In this document: positions 15,648 to 25,400 of the stretch, piece by piece
Position numbering within the stretch: position 1 is the first letter of the stretch
Layout: each line of letters opens with the position of its first letter
From: Bradyrhizobium sp. WSM471
Lineage (GTDB): Bacteria > Pseudomonadota > Alphaproteobacteria > Rhizobiales > Xanthobacteraceae
DNA length: 64,000 nucleotides
Direction of reading: 5' to 3'
Assembly: GCF_000244915.1 (NCBI RefSeq)
Contig: NZ_CM001442.1
Coordinates: forward strand, 3,162,001 to 3,226,000
Notes under the pieces: model-generated
The model's database searches: none
Told to the model about the DNA's origin: nothing
What the model saw: only the letters and a program-made list of their open reading frames with translations
Position numbers and translations under genes: made by a program

Positions 15648-17276
15648 TCAGAAGATCCGCGAGAAGATCACGTACAGCGTGCCTGACAACAGGATCGCGA
15701 CCGGCAAGGTCAGCACCCAGGCCATCACCATGTTCCTGATGGTGGCGACCTGGAGACCCGAACCGTTCGCGGCCATGGTGCCGGCGACGCCGGACGACAG
15801 CACGTGGGTGGTCGAGACCGGCAGCCCGAACACGTCGGCGGCGCCGATCGTGGCGGCCGCGACGAGCTCGGCGGAGGCACCCTGCGCGTAGGTGAGATGG
15901 GTCTTGCCGATCTTCTCACCGACGGTGACGACGATGCGCTTCCAGCCGATCATGGTGCCGAGGCCGAGCGCGATGGCGACCGCGACCTTCACCCAGGTCG
16001 GGATGAACTTGGTCGCGCTGTCGAGCCCGCCCTTGTAGGCGTTCAAGGTCGCGACCTCTTCCTTGCTGAGGTCGTTTTCCTTGTCCTTCATCAGGAAGCG
16101 GATCGCTTCCGAGGTCAGGTACATGTCGTTGCGGGTGTTGCCGACGACTTCCGCCGGCACCTTGTTCAGCGAACCGTATTTCGCGACCTGCTCGCCGACA
16201 TCCTTCACCAGCACCGACAGCGAGGGATAGGTGCCTTCGCTGATGTGATGCGAGGTGATGTACTGCGTCACCGCAGGACGAGGATCGCCGATGATCGCAT
16301 GGCCGGCGCCCTTGGCCGCAACCACCTTGGACGCAGCTTCCGAGACCTTCGCAAACTGGGCGACCTGCGACTCCGGCAAGGCGCGGTTGAGCGCGTAGGC
16401 CGTGGGCACTGTGCCGATCAGGATCAGCATGATCAGGCCCATGCCCTTCTGGCCGTCGTTCGAACCGTGGGCGAAGCTGACACCGGTGCAGGTCAGGATC
16501 AGCAGGCCGCGAATCCAGATCGGCGGGGCTTTGTTACCCTCGGGGGCGGCATAGAGCGCTGGGTTCTTGATGATCAGCTTGAGCAGCAGCAGCAGGCCGG
16601 CGGCGCAGACGAAGCCGACCAGCGGCGACAGCAGAAGCGCATAGCCGATCTCGGTGGCCTTGCCCCAGTCCACGCCCGAGGTGCCGTCGCGGCCGCGCAT
16701 CAGCGCGTTCGCGACGCCGACGCCGATGATCGAGCCGATCAGCGTGTGCGAGGAGGAGGCCGGCAGGCCGAAGTACCAGGTGCCGAGGTTCCAAAGGATC
16801 GCGGCGATCAGCAGCGCGAACACCATCGCGAAACCGGCGCTGGAGCCGACCTGGAGGATCAGCTCGACGGGCAGCAGCGAGACGATGCCGAAGGCGACCG
16901 CGCCGGACGAGAGCAGCACGCCGAGGAAGTTGAAGAAGCCCGACCACATCACCGCAACTTCGGCCGGCAGCGAGTGGGTGTAGATCACGGTCGCAACCGC
17001 GTTGGCGGTGTCGTGGAAGCCGTTGACGAACTCGAAGCCGAGCGCGATCAAGAGCGCGACGAACAGGAGGATGAAGGGCAGGTAGCTCGTGACCCTGGTG
17101 CCGGTCGCATCGACGTCGGCATAGATGCTGTAGGCCACATAGAGCAGGCCCGCGGCAAGGATGCCGAAGAACAGGATCATCGTCAGCGGATTGAAGCCCT
17201 TGTCGAGATTTGGCCGCGAGGCCGGCTGGATCGGCGCGGGATCGGCTACCGCGCGGTCGAATGCAACATCGGTCAT
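15648..17276 (-). CDS. pit: PiT-family inorganic phosphate transporter
   Basis: A 542-residue inner-membrane phosphate:cation symporter. The two family signatures are GFHDTANAVATVIYTHSLP in the N-terminal half and FAHGSNDGQKGMGLIMLIL in the C-terminal half, reflecting the inverted repeat of the fold. Many membrane segments are visible. A soluble loop of about 120 residues (roughly ALPESQVAQF to GGLDSATKF) separates two membrane blocks, as in long E. coli PitA-like members. The start ATG 17276 is the only good one. No PhoU-like partner gene lies next to it. Confidence 0.93.
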   Translation of the reverse strand: MTDVAFDRAVADPAPIQPASRPNLDKGFNPLTMILFFGILAAGLLYVAYSIYADVDATGTRVTSYLPFILLFVALLIALGFEFVNGFHDTANAVATVIYTHSLPAEVAVMWSGFFNFLGVLLSSGAVAFGIVSLLPVELILQVGSSAGFAMVFALLIAAILWNLGTWYFGLPASSSHTLIGSIIGVGVANALMRGRDGTSGVDWGKATEIGYALLLSPLVGFVCAAGLLLLLKLIIKNPALYAAPEGNKAPPIWIRGLLILTCTGVSFAHGSNDGQKGMGLIMLILIGTVPTAYALNRALPESQVAQFAKVSEAASKVVAAKGAGHAIIGDPRPAVTQYITSHHISEGTYPSLSVLVKDVGEQVAKYGSLNKVPAEVVGNTRNDMYLTSEAIRFLMKDKENDLSKEEVATLNAYKGGLDSATKFIPTWVKVAVAIALGLGTMIGWKRIVVTVGEKIGKTHLTYAQGASAELVAAATIGAADVFGLPVSTTHVLSSGVAGTMAANGSGLQVATIRNMVMAWVLTLPVAILLSGTLYVIFSRIF

Positions 17277-17374
17277 GTCTGAACGCCCCTTAACTTTCTG
17301 TAAGGGCTATTGTCCTCGATGGATTTGAAGGCTGGATGACAACCGAGGCTTGAAAGCCGTTTTCCCGCTCGTAT

Positions 17375-18817
17375 TCAGGCGGCGCGCGCGGCTTTCTTCT
17401 GCAAACCGGCGACGATCTTCAGGTCTTCGACAAAGCGCTGATATTCCAGCGCCTTGGCTTCCGGATCGGGCAGCCGCAGCAGATAGGACGGGTGCACCGT
17501 CACCAGCGCCTTGTAACCGTCGGGCAGGTCTATGAGCCGGCCACGGTTCTTTCCGATCGGGGTGATCTTGCCGAACACGCTCTGCGCGGCGGTCGCGCCC
17601 ATCGCAACGATGAGATCGGGCTGGATGACGGAGACTTCCCGCTCATACCACTGTCGGCAGGCCTTTATCTCCGGCGTATTCGGCTTCTGATGCAGGCGGA
17701 TTTTGCCGCGCGGCACGAATTTGAAGTGTTTCACCGCGTTGGTGACATAGACCTTCTTGCGGTCGACGCCGGCCTCTTGCAGTGCCCGGTCGAGCATCTG
17801 GCCGGCCGGACCGACGAAGGGATGGCCCGCGAGGTCTTCCTTGTCGCCGGGCTGCTCGCCGACCAGCATGATATTGGCGGACTTCGGACCCTCGCCGAAC
17901 ACGGTCTGGGTGGCGTCCTTGTAGAGATGGCAGGCGCGGCAGTGGGCGGCCTCCTCGCGGAGCGCTTCGAGATCGTCGGTAGCGATCTTGCGTTTCATCG
18001 GAGCCTCCGGCCGCTTTTGAGGCTTGTGCGGATTGGTTGCGGCATTGGCGATCATGGCGCCGGTCATGCGCTCGGCATCCTCGATCAGAGGCTTAATGAT
18101 CGAAGCCTCGGGCAGGTTCCTCCAATATTTCTTCGGCATCTCCGTTTGCATCGCCTTCACTTTAAGGCGGGCCGGATTGAAGATGCTGGTGTAGTAGCGC
18201 CGCCAGGTTTCCTCCAGCCGGTCTTCGCTCGGCGCCTCGCTCTTGCTGACGCCTGATGTGAACGAGAGCGCGTGGCCATCCCAATGCGCGCACAAATCCG
18301 GCGTCAGGATCGACCAGGGCATGTCGGCAAAGCGCTTGGCGAAGAACGGCGCGGCGAGCTCGACGATGTGATGCTCCGGCTCGAACCACGCAACGTAGTG
18401 TGCTTCACGTTCCCTGCCGATCTCGCGGAAGCGCACGAAGGCATGCATCTTGTGCTCGTCGCGGTAGACCGCCTTTGCCATGGCCATGACTTGCGCGACA
18501 TCGGCATCGGTCGCGACCTCGGTGAGATCGTGATTGTTCTTCAGCCGAAACAGCAGGCGATAGAGGATCGCGAAACGCTCGGGATCGCGATGCAGGATCG
18601 CGGCCTTGGCGAGCTCGACGAATTTTGCAGGCACGTTGAAGGTGCCGTCGCCAGCCGCCGGCAGCGGAGACGGCGAGGGCGTCGCGAACAGCTCCGCTTC
18701 GCCACCCTCCACGGCCCAGGTGACATCGGCCGGTTTCACCTGATGAAGCACGAGGCTACGCGCGGCTTTGCGCCAGCCGTCGAAATCGGTTTCGCTCTCG
18801 AGGGTGATGTACTGCAT
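17375..18817 (-). CDS. udgX: UdgX-type uracil-DNA glycosylase fused to a DUF4130 domain
   Basis: A 480-residue two-domain protein. Residues 1 to about 260 match the TIGR03915/DUF4130 domain that accompanies a DNA-linked radical SAM protein. Residues from about 280 form a family 4/5-like uracil-DNA glycosylase with CRACHL near its start (an iron-sulphur ligand region), GEQPG at 320-324 and HPSYLLR from H442. The loop that defines UdgX, normally KRRIH, reads KIRLH here (K372 to H376). UdgX forms a covalent bond to uracil sites through this His. The start codon overlaps the radical SAM gene stop (TGATG), so the two are translated together. The SOS box at 20136 may control both. Confidence 0.92.
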   Translation of the reverse strand: MQYITLESETDFDGWRKAARSLVLHQVKPADVTWAVEGGEAELFATPSPSPLPAAGDGTFNVPAKFVELAKAAILHRDPERFAILYRLLFRLKNNHDLTEVATDADVAQVMAMAKAVYRDEHKMHAFVRFREIGREREAHYVAWFEPEHHIVELAAPFFAKRFADMPWSILTPDLCAHWDGHALSFTSGVSKSEAPSEDRLEETWRRYYTSIFNPARLKVKAMQTEMPKKYWRNLPEASIIKPLIEDAERMTGAMIANAATNPHKPQKRPEAPMKRKIATDDLEALREEAAHCRACHLYKDATQTVFGEGPKSANIMLVGEQPGDKEDLAGHPFVGPAGQMLDRALQEAGVDRKKVYVTNAVKHFKFVPRGKIRLHQKPNTPEIKACRQWYEREVSVIQPDLIVAMGATAAQSVFGKITPIGKNRGRLIDLPDGYKALVTVHPSYLLRLPDPEAKALEYQRFVEDLKIVAGLQKKAARAA

Positions 18818-20052
18818 CAGAAGCCAAATCCCAGTTGTGTTGCCTTCGGCTTGAATCGTTCGATCAGCCGTGCCTCGTCGAGGCGATGTGGCGCGGGCCG
18901 GTGATCGCTGAGGACGATGAACGGCAGCGCTTTACTCCGGGGCACATGCAGCCGCGCGAGATCGGCGATGCGGATCGTGGTCGTGCGGCGCGCCGCGATG
19001 ATGCGCTCGACCGCCTTGGTGCCGAAGCCCGGCACGCGCAACAATTCCTCGCGGCTGGCGCGGTTGACGTCGAGCGGGAAGCGGTCGCGGTGGCGCAGCG
19101 CCCAGGCGAGTTTTGGATCGATGTCGAGCGGCAGCATCGCGCTGTCGTCGACGATCTCCCCGACGTCGAAGCCGTAGAACCGCATCAGCCAATCGGCCTG
19201 ATAGAGTCGGTGCTCGCGCAGCAAGGGCGGCGCGCGCAGAGGCAGCGCGCGACTGGCATCGGGGATCGGGCTGAACGCGGAATAATAGACGCGCCTCAGC
19301 CGATATGAACCGTAGAGATTGGCGCTGGTGTGGAGGATGGTGTGGTCGGAGGCCGCGTCGGCGCCGACGATCATCTGCGTGCTCTGGCCGGCCGGCGCGA
19401 AGCGCTGCGGCTTGGCTTTCGTCTTCGCGCTGCGGCTTTCCTCGGCCTCGTCCAGCTTCAGCCGCAGCCGGCCCATGGTGCGGCGGATCGCGCGCACGTC
19501 TTTCTCGGGCGCGAATTGCTGCAGGCTCGTCTCCTGTGGCATCTCGATGTTGATGGAGAGACGGTCGGCATATTTGCCGGCCTCGGAGATCAATGCATCG
19601 TCGGCCTCGGGGATAGTCTTGAGATGGATGTAGCCGCGGAAGTGATGCTCCTCGCGCAGTTTGCGCGCGACGCTCACCACCTGCTCCATGGTGTAGTCGG
19701 GGTTGCGGATGATGCCGGAGGAGAGAAACAGCCCCTCGATGTAATTGCGCCGGTAGAAGTCGAGCGTCAGCTTGACCACTTCGTCGATGGTGAAGCGGGC
19801 ACGCGGCACATTGGAGGAGGCGCGGTTGACGCAATAGAGGCAATCGTAATTGCAGGCGTTGGTCAGCAGCACTTTGAGCAGCGAGATGCAGCGGCCGTCC
19901 GGCGCGTAGGAATGGCAGATGCCCATGCCGGGCGCGGTCGAGCCCATGCCCTTGCCGTCGCTGGAATCCCGCCTCTCGGTGCCGCTGGAGGCGCAGGACG
20001 CGTCGTACTTGGCGGCGTCCGCCAGGATTTCCAGCTTGCGTTGCACGTCCAT
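18817..20052 (-). CDS. Putative DNA modification/repair radical SAM protein (UDG-linked)
   Basis: A 411-residue radical SAM protein of the TIGR03916 type, known mainly for always occurring beside the DUF4130/UdgX gene. The cluster motif CNYDCLYC gives C67, C71 and C74. A helix-hairpin-helix near residues 345-365 (VPGFGTKAVERIIAARR) suggests DNA binding. The reaction is unknown; a repair role is inferred from neighbours. Start ATG 20052. The gene is divergent from imuA, and a LexA box lies 84 bases upstream. Downstream it overlaps the UdgX fusion gene. Confidence 0.9.
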   Translation of the reverse strand: MDVQRKLEILADAAKYDASCASSGTERRDSSDGKGMGSTAPGMGICHSYAPDGRCISLLKVLLTNACNYDCLYCVNRASSNVPRARFTIDEVVKLTLDFYRRNYIEGLFLSSGIIRNPDYTMEQVVSVARKLREEHHFRGYIHLKTIPEADDALISEAGKYADRLSINIEMPQETSLQQFAPEKDVRAIRRTMGRLRLKLDEAEESRSAKTKAKPQRFAPAGQSTQMIVGADAASDHTILHTSANLYGSYRLRRVYYSAFSPIPDASRALPLRAPPLLREHRLYQADWLMRFYGFDVGEIVDDSAMLPLDIDPKLAWALRHRDRFPLDVNRASREELLRVPGFGTKAVERIIAARRTTTIRIADLARLHVPRSKALPFIVLSDHRPAPHRLDEARLIERFKPKATQLGFGF

Positions 20053-20135
20053 AGTTGGAATCCCTTTGATTCAGCTCATGAATCCCAAGGCCCGCCAATT
20101 CGATTGACTCCCGGGGCGTCGTTAGCTTTATATTA

Positions 20136-20150
20136 GAACATATCATGAAC
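20136..20150. promoter_or_regulatory. LexA (SOS) box
   Basis: GAACATATCATGAAC is an exact match to the alphaproteobacterial LexA operator GAAC-N7-GAAC. It is 66 bases upstream of the imuA start and 84 bases upstream of the divergent radical SAM gene start, so it could repress either or both. imuA-imuB-dnaE2 is a known LexA regulon member in alphaproteobacteria. Confidence 0.9.
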
Positions 20151-20215
20151 AAATGAGCTAGCCGCTGGTTCTCTTTTTGAGAGCCATCGGCAATCACCCT
20201 TGAGGAGCGGCGTAT

Positions 20216-21004
20216 ATGAGCGGCGCACGAACAAGCGCGCTTGCAGCCTTGCGCGGCCAGATCGAGCGCATCGAGACGGCGGAGGTCGTGCATCATCGTG
20301 ACCGTGTCGCGCTCGGCCATAGCGAGGCCGACAGCGCGCTGAAGGGCGGGCTCGCGCGCGCGACAATCCACGAGGTGTTTTGCGAAGGACGCCAGGGCGC
20401 GGCCGCGACCGGCTTTGTCACGGGACTTGCGGGGCGCGTGACGGTGCGCAAGCCACTGCTGTGGGTGCGGCAGGATTTTTCAGACATTGAAACCGGGGCG
20501 CTGTCGATGAGCGGGCTCGCCGAGATCGGTCTCGATCCGCGCCGCATGGTGATGGTACGCGCTGCCGACGTGGAGAGTGCCCTGCGCACGTCGGCCGATG
20601 CGCTCGCCTGCGACGCGCTGGGCGCGGTCGTGCTCGAGCTCTGGGGTGAGACCAGGCAGTTCGATCTCGTGGCGAGCCGCAAGCTGACGCTGGCTGCGCA
20701 ATCTTCCGGTGTCACCGGTTTGCTGCTGCGGATGGCCGCGCAACCCTTGCCCTCGACCGCCGAGACCAGATGGATGCTTCGCGCGGCGCATTCGCCGCCG
20801 GGGCCGGTGTGGAGTGCCTGGGGCGCGCCGCGCTTCGATGCCGAGCTCCTGCGCAATCGTCATGGCCCCTGCGGCCGGTGGATCATGGAATGGAAATGTG
20901 ATGAGTGCCAGTTCTCTGAATCGTCGGCGTATCCTCAGCCTGTGGCTGCCGCGCCTGCCCATCGACCGGATCCAGCGGTTCTTCGACGGCGTCGGGCTGG
21001 GTAG
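20216..21004 (+). CDS. imuA: Translesion mutasome accessory protein ImuA
   Basis: A 262-residue RecA-like protein that works with ImuB and DnaE2 in damage-induced mutagenesis. The N-terminus (LAALRGQIERIE) and the core (TIHEVFCEGRQGAAATGFV, LLWVRQDFSDIETG, GAVVLELWGE) fit the family, including the degenerate Walker region. It starts at ATG 20216 with GAGG upstream. Its 3' end runs 104 bases into imuB (20901-21004), an unusually long overlap. It is the first gene after the LexA box. Confidence 0.9.
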   Translation: MSGARTSALAALRGQIERIETAEVVHHRDRVALGHSEADSALKGGLARATIHEVFCEGRQGAAATGFVTGLAGRVTVRKPLLWVRQDFSDIETGALSMSGLAEIGLDPRRMVMVRAADVESALRTSADALACDALGAVVLELWGETRQFDLVASRKLTLAAQSSGVTGLLLRMAAQPLPSTAETRWMLRAAHSPPGPVWSAWGAPRFDAELLRNRHGPCGRWIMEWKCDECQFSESSAYPQPVAAAPAHRPDPAVLRRRRAG

Positions 21005-22493
21005 AACCAATGATCCGAGCATTGTCGTCATCAAGGACAGCAACGCGTTGGTGATCCATGCGCTGGACGAGGCCGCCGAGCGCCTCGGTCTGTATATCGG
21101 CCAGCCCCTGGCCAATGCCCGGGCGATGTGTCCGGATCTAAAGGTGTTCGACGCCGATGCCATGGCTGATGCGAAGACGATCGGCGACATCGCCGACTGG
21201 TGCGACCGCTTCACGCCGCTGGTGGCGCTCGATCCGCCGCACGGGCTGTTTCTCGACATCACCGGCTGCGCGCATCTGTTTGGCGGCGAGGCTGCGCTGT
21301 TGCAAACCCTTGTCCGTGCCCTCGATCGCCAGGGCTTTGCCGTCAGCGCGGCGATCGCCGGTACCTCGGTCTGCGCGCGCACGCTGACGCGGCAATCTTC
21401 AGGGACCATCGTTGCCGATGGCGGGGAGGCGGCGGCAATCAGCCGGTTTCCGGTGTCCGCGCTCGGCGCGGGCGAGACTATCAGCACCGGCCTGCGCCGC
21501 GCCGGCTTGAAGACCATCGGCGATGTCGCCTCGCGCACGCCGAGCGAAATCACGGCGCGGTTTGGTGCACGATTCTCCACACTGCTCGCGCATGCGCTGG
21601 GGCAGGGCGATGCGCCGATCAATCCACGAAAGCCGCTGCCCGATTACATCGTGGAGAAACGCTTTGCCGAGCCGATCGCGACCGACACCATGATCGCGAT
21701 GACGCTGTCGCGCCTGGCGGACACGCTAATTGCGTCGATGGAGAAGCAGGGCAAGGGCGCGCGCCGGCTGGAGGCCACCTTCTTCCGTACCGACGGCGCC
21801 GTGCGTGCGATCATGGTCGAGACCGGACGTCCCGTGACGCGGAGCGCGGTCGTCGACCGGCTGTTCCGCGAGCGTCTCGATGCCCTCGCCGATCCGCTCG
21901 ATCCCGGCTTCGGCTTCGACATGGTGCGGCTGTCGGCAAGCCGCACCGAGATCGTGGTGCAGGAGCAGCGCGATCTCGACGCCCATGTCCACGACAATGA
22001 CGAGCTTGCCGCGCTGATCGACCGCATCGCCGCGCGCATCGGCGGAAAGCGCGTCGTCGTGCATCTGCCTGAGGATACCCATATCCCTGAATGTGCGGTG
22101 CTGGCGGCGCCTGCCCAGCATCATCTCGCCGTGGCCATGCAGGCCGAATGGCCCGCGCGCACCGAGACTGAGCCGCCGCTGCGTCCGTTGCGGCTGTTCG
22201 ACAAGCCTGAGCCGATCAATGTGCCGTTCGCGACCGTCCCCGACGGGCCGCCGCATCAATTCACCTGGCGTCGCGCGCTGCATGCGGTAGTGCGGGTGGA
22301 AGGCCCCGAGCGCATCGCCATGGAATGGTGGCGGCAGGACGGCAAGCAACTGACGCGGGACTATTTCCGCATCGAGGATGCCGAAGGCTTGCGCTTCTGG
22401 ATCTTTCGCGACGGTCTTTACGAGGGGGAGTGCTTCGACGGCGACGGCAAGCCCGCTCCTCCCGGTTGGTATGTGCACGGTCTCTTCGCATGA
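20901..22493 (+). CDS. imuB: ImuB, Y-family polymerase-like protein
   Basis: A 530-residue Y-family homologue that lacks polymerase activity and serves as the clamp-binding hub of the mutasome. The N-terminus (RRILSLWLPRLPIDRIQRF) lacks the usual catalytic Asp. GLFLDITGCAHLFGG keeps only part of the second active-site motif. A thumb/little-finger region follows (RRAGLKTIGDVASRTPSEITARFG). I chose ATG 20901 (MSASSLNRRRILS) because upstream codons in this frame belong to the imuA reading. The dnaE2 start overlaps its stop by four bases (ATGA). Confidence 0.92.
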   Translation: MSASSLNRRRILSLWLPRLPIDRIQRFFDGVGLGRTNDPSIVVIKDSNALVIHALDEAAERLGLYIGQPLANARAMCPDLKVFDADAMADAKTIGDIADWCDRFTPLVALDPPHGLFLDITGCAHLFGGEAALLQTLVRALDRQGFAVSAAIAGTSVCARTLTRQSSGTIVADGGEAAAISRFPVSALGAGETISTGLRRAGLKTIGDVASRTPSEITARFGARFSTLLAHALGQGDAPINPRKPLPDYIVEKRFAEPIATDTMIAMTLSRLADTLIASMEKQGKGARRLEATFFRTDGAVRAIMVETGRPVTRSAVVDRLFRERLDALADPLDPGFGFDMVRLSASRTEIVVQEQRDLDAHVHDNDELAALIDRIAARIGGKRVVVHLPEDTHIPECAVLAAPAQHHLAVAMQAEWPARTETEPPLRPLRLFDKPEPINVPFATVPDGPPHQFTWRRALHAVVRVEGPERIAMEWWRQDGKQLTRDYFRIEDAEGLRFWIFRDGLYEGECFDGDGKPAPPGWYVHGLFA

Positions 22494-25400
22494 ACACGCC
22501 CACTTATGCCGAGATCGGAATCACCACGAATTTCTCCTTCCTGCGCGGCGGCTCGGATCCGCGCGACTATGTGCATCAGGCCAGCATCCTCGGCATTCCC
22601 GTGATCGGCATTGCCGATCACAACACGCTCGCCGGTGTAGTGCGTGCCTACAAGGAGCTCGACAATGACGAGGTGCTGCACAAGCCGAAGCTTCTGATCG
22701 GCACGCGCATCGTCTTCATCGATGGGACGCCCGATATCCTGGTCTATCCGCGCGACCGCGCCGCCTATGGCCGGCTGTGCCAGCTTCTCACCAGGGGCAA
22801 GCGCGGCGACGACATCACGCGGATCGCGAAGGGCGAATGCCATCTCACCTTCGCCGATCTCCTTGCGTTTTCCGAAGGCCAGCTCCTAATCCTGACGCTG
22901 CCGCATCGCTTCGATGCGGCGCAAGCGCAGGACATTCTCGCCAGGCTGAAGGCAAGCCGTGCCGAGGGCGTGTGGCTGGCGGCGAGCCTGGTCTATCGCG
23001 GCGACGACCGCCGTCGCCTCGCGCAGCTCGATGATCTCGCCGCAAAAGCAAAAGTGCCGCTGCTTGCGACCAACGAGGTGCTCTATCACCACCCCGCGCG
23101 CCGTCCCCTCCAGGACGTGCTGACCTGCATCCGGGAGAAAACCACGATCGAGGCGGTCGGCCGGAAGCTGGAAGCCAATGCAGAACGGTTCCTGAAGACG
23201 CCCAGGGAGATGGCGCGCCTGTTCCGTGATTTCCCTGAGGCGATCGCGGAGACCATGCGCTTTGCGGACAAGGTCACCTTCTCGCTCGACCAGCTCAAAT
23301 ACCAGTATCCGGATGAGCCGGTACCGCCGGGGAAGACCGCGCAAAGGCATCTGGAGGATCTGACCTGGGCCGGTGTCGACAAATATTTCGATGGCGAGAT
23401 CGACGACAAGCTGCGCGCCACCCTGAAGAAAGAACTCGCGCTGATCGCCGAGCTGAAATACGCGCATTACTTCCTTACCGTGCACGACATCGTGCAATAC
23501 GCGCGCAGCCAGAACATTCTGTGCCAGGGGCGGGGATCGGCGGCGAATTCGGCGGTCTGCTACGTGCTCGGCATCACCTCGGTTGACCCGACCAAGGTCG
23601 ATCTGCTGTTCGAGCGCTTCATCTCCAAGGAGCGGCTGGAGCCGCCCGACATCGACGTCGATTTCGAGCATTCGCGGCGCGAGGAGGTGATGCAATATGT
23701 GTATCGGCGTTACGGCCGTCATCGCGCCGCGATCATCGCCACCGTCATTCATTATCGCCCGCGCAGCGCCATCCGCGACGTCGGCAAGGCGCTGGGCCTG
23801 ACCGAGGACGTCACCGCGGCCCTCGCCGACACCGTGTGGGGAAGCTGGGGCAAGGGCCTCAACGACATGCAGGTCAGGCAGGCCGGCCTCGATCCGCAAA
23901 ACTCCATGATCAACCTCGCGGTCGAGCTCGCGACCGAGCTGATCGAATTCCCGCGTCATCTGTCCCAGCATGTCGGCGGCTATGTGCTCACGCAAGACCG
24001 GCTCGACACCTATGTGCCGATCGGCAATGCCGCGATGGACGATCGTACCTTCATCGAATGGGACAAGGACGATGTCGACGCGCTCAGCATGATGAAGGTC
24101 GACGTGCTCGCGCTGGGCATGCTGACCTGTATCCGCAAGTGCTTTGATCTGATCGAGCAGCACAAGGGCGAACGCTGGATGCTGGCGAGCGTGCCGCAGG
24201 ATGATTCCAAAGTCTACGACATGCTGTGCGACGGGGAGTCGCTCGGCGTGTTCCAGGTCGAGAGCCGCGCGCAGATGAACATGTTGCCCCGGCTGAAGCC
24301 ACGGACCTTCTACGATCTCGTGATCGAGGTCGCGATCGTGCGGCCGGGACCGATCCAGGGCGACATGGTGCATCCCTATTTGCGGCGGCGGAACGGCTTG
24401 GAAAAAGTGAACTATCCATCGCCGTCACCGGAGCATGGCGACAAGGACGAGCTTTACAGAGTGTTGCACAAGACGCTCGGCGTGCCCTTGTTCCAGGAGC
24501 AGGCGATGCGGATCGCGATCGAGGCCGCGAAGTTCACGCCGGAGGAAGCCAACGGCCTCCGCCGTGCGATGGCAACGTTCCGCAATGTCGGCACCATCGG
24601 CAGGTTCGAAGACAAGATGATCGGCAACATGATCGCGCGCGGTTATGCGCCTGATTTTGCCAGAAACTGTTTCGAACAGATCAAGGGTTTTGGCAGCTAC
24701 GGTTTTCCGGAGAGCCATGCCGCAAGCTTCGCGCAGCTTGTCTATATCTCCTCATGGCTGAAGCATTATCACCCTGATGCATTCTGCTGCGGACTCCTGA
24801 ACTCGCAGCCAATGGGCTTTTACGCCCCGGCGCAAATCGTCAGCGACGCCCGCAAGAACGGGGTCGAGGTGCGCGATATCGACGTGTCCTGCAGCTTTGC
24901 TCAGAACACGCTGGAAGAAGGAAGTGGCAAATATTGCGCCGTGCGTCTGGGCTTCCGCCAGATCGACGGTTTTCATTGGCTCGATGAGGATGAGGAGCGC
25001 TTGAAATGTCTCCAATCGTCATTCCCCATTGCGCAATTGCGCAATGTGGGCGCGCCGCTTGGTGCGAGCGCGGAATCCATCGGACCGCGTACGCCTGGAG
25101 GCGTGGATTCCGGGTTCGACGCTCATGCCTCGTCCCGGAATGACAAGACGAAAGACTGGGCCGACCGCATCGTCGCCGCCCGCAACCGCCGGCCCTTCAC
25201 ATCGTTGGAAGACTTCGCCCGCGACACCGGCCTGCCCAAGCGCGCGCTGATCCTGCTGGCGGATGCCGACGCGTTCCGCTCGCTCGGGCTCGACCGCCGC
25301 GAGGCGCTGTGGCAGGTGCGTCGCCTGCCCGACGATGTTCCGCTGCCGCTGTTCGAGGTGGCCACCGCACGCGAGCAGCCGGACGAGCACGCCAGGCCGT

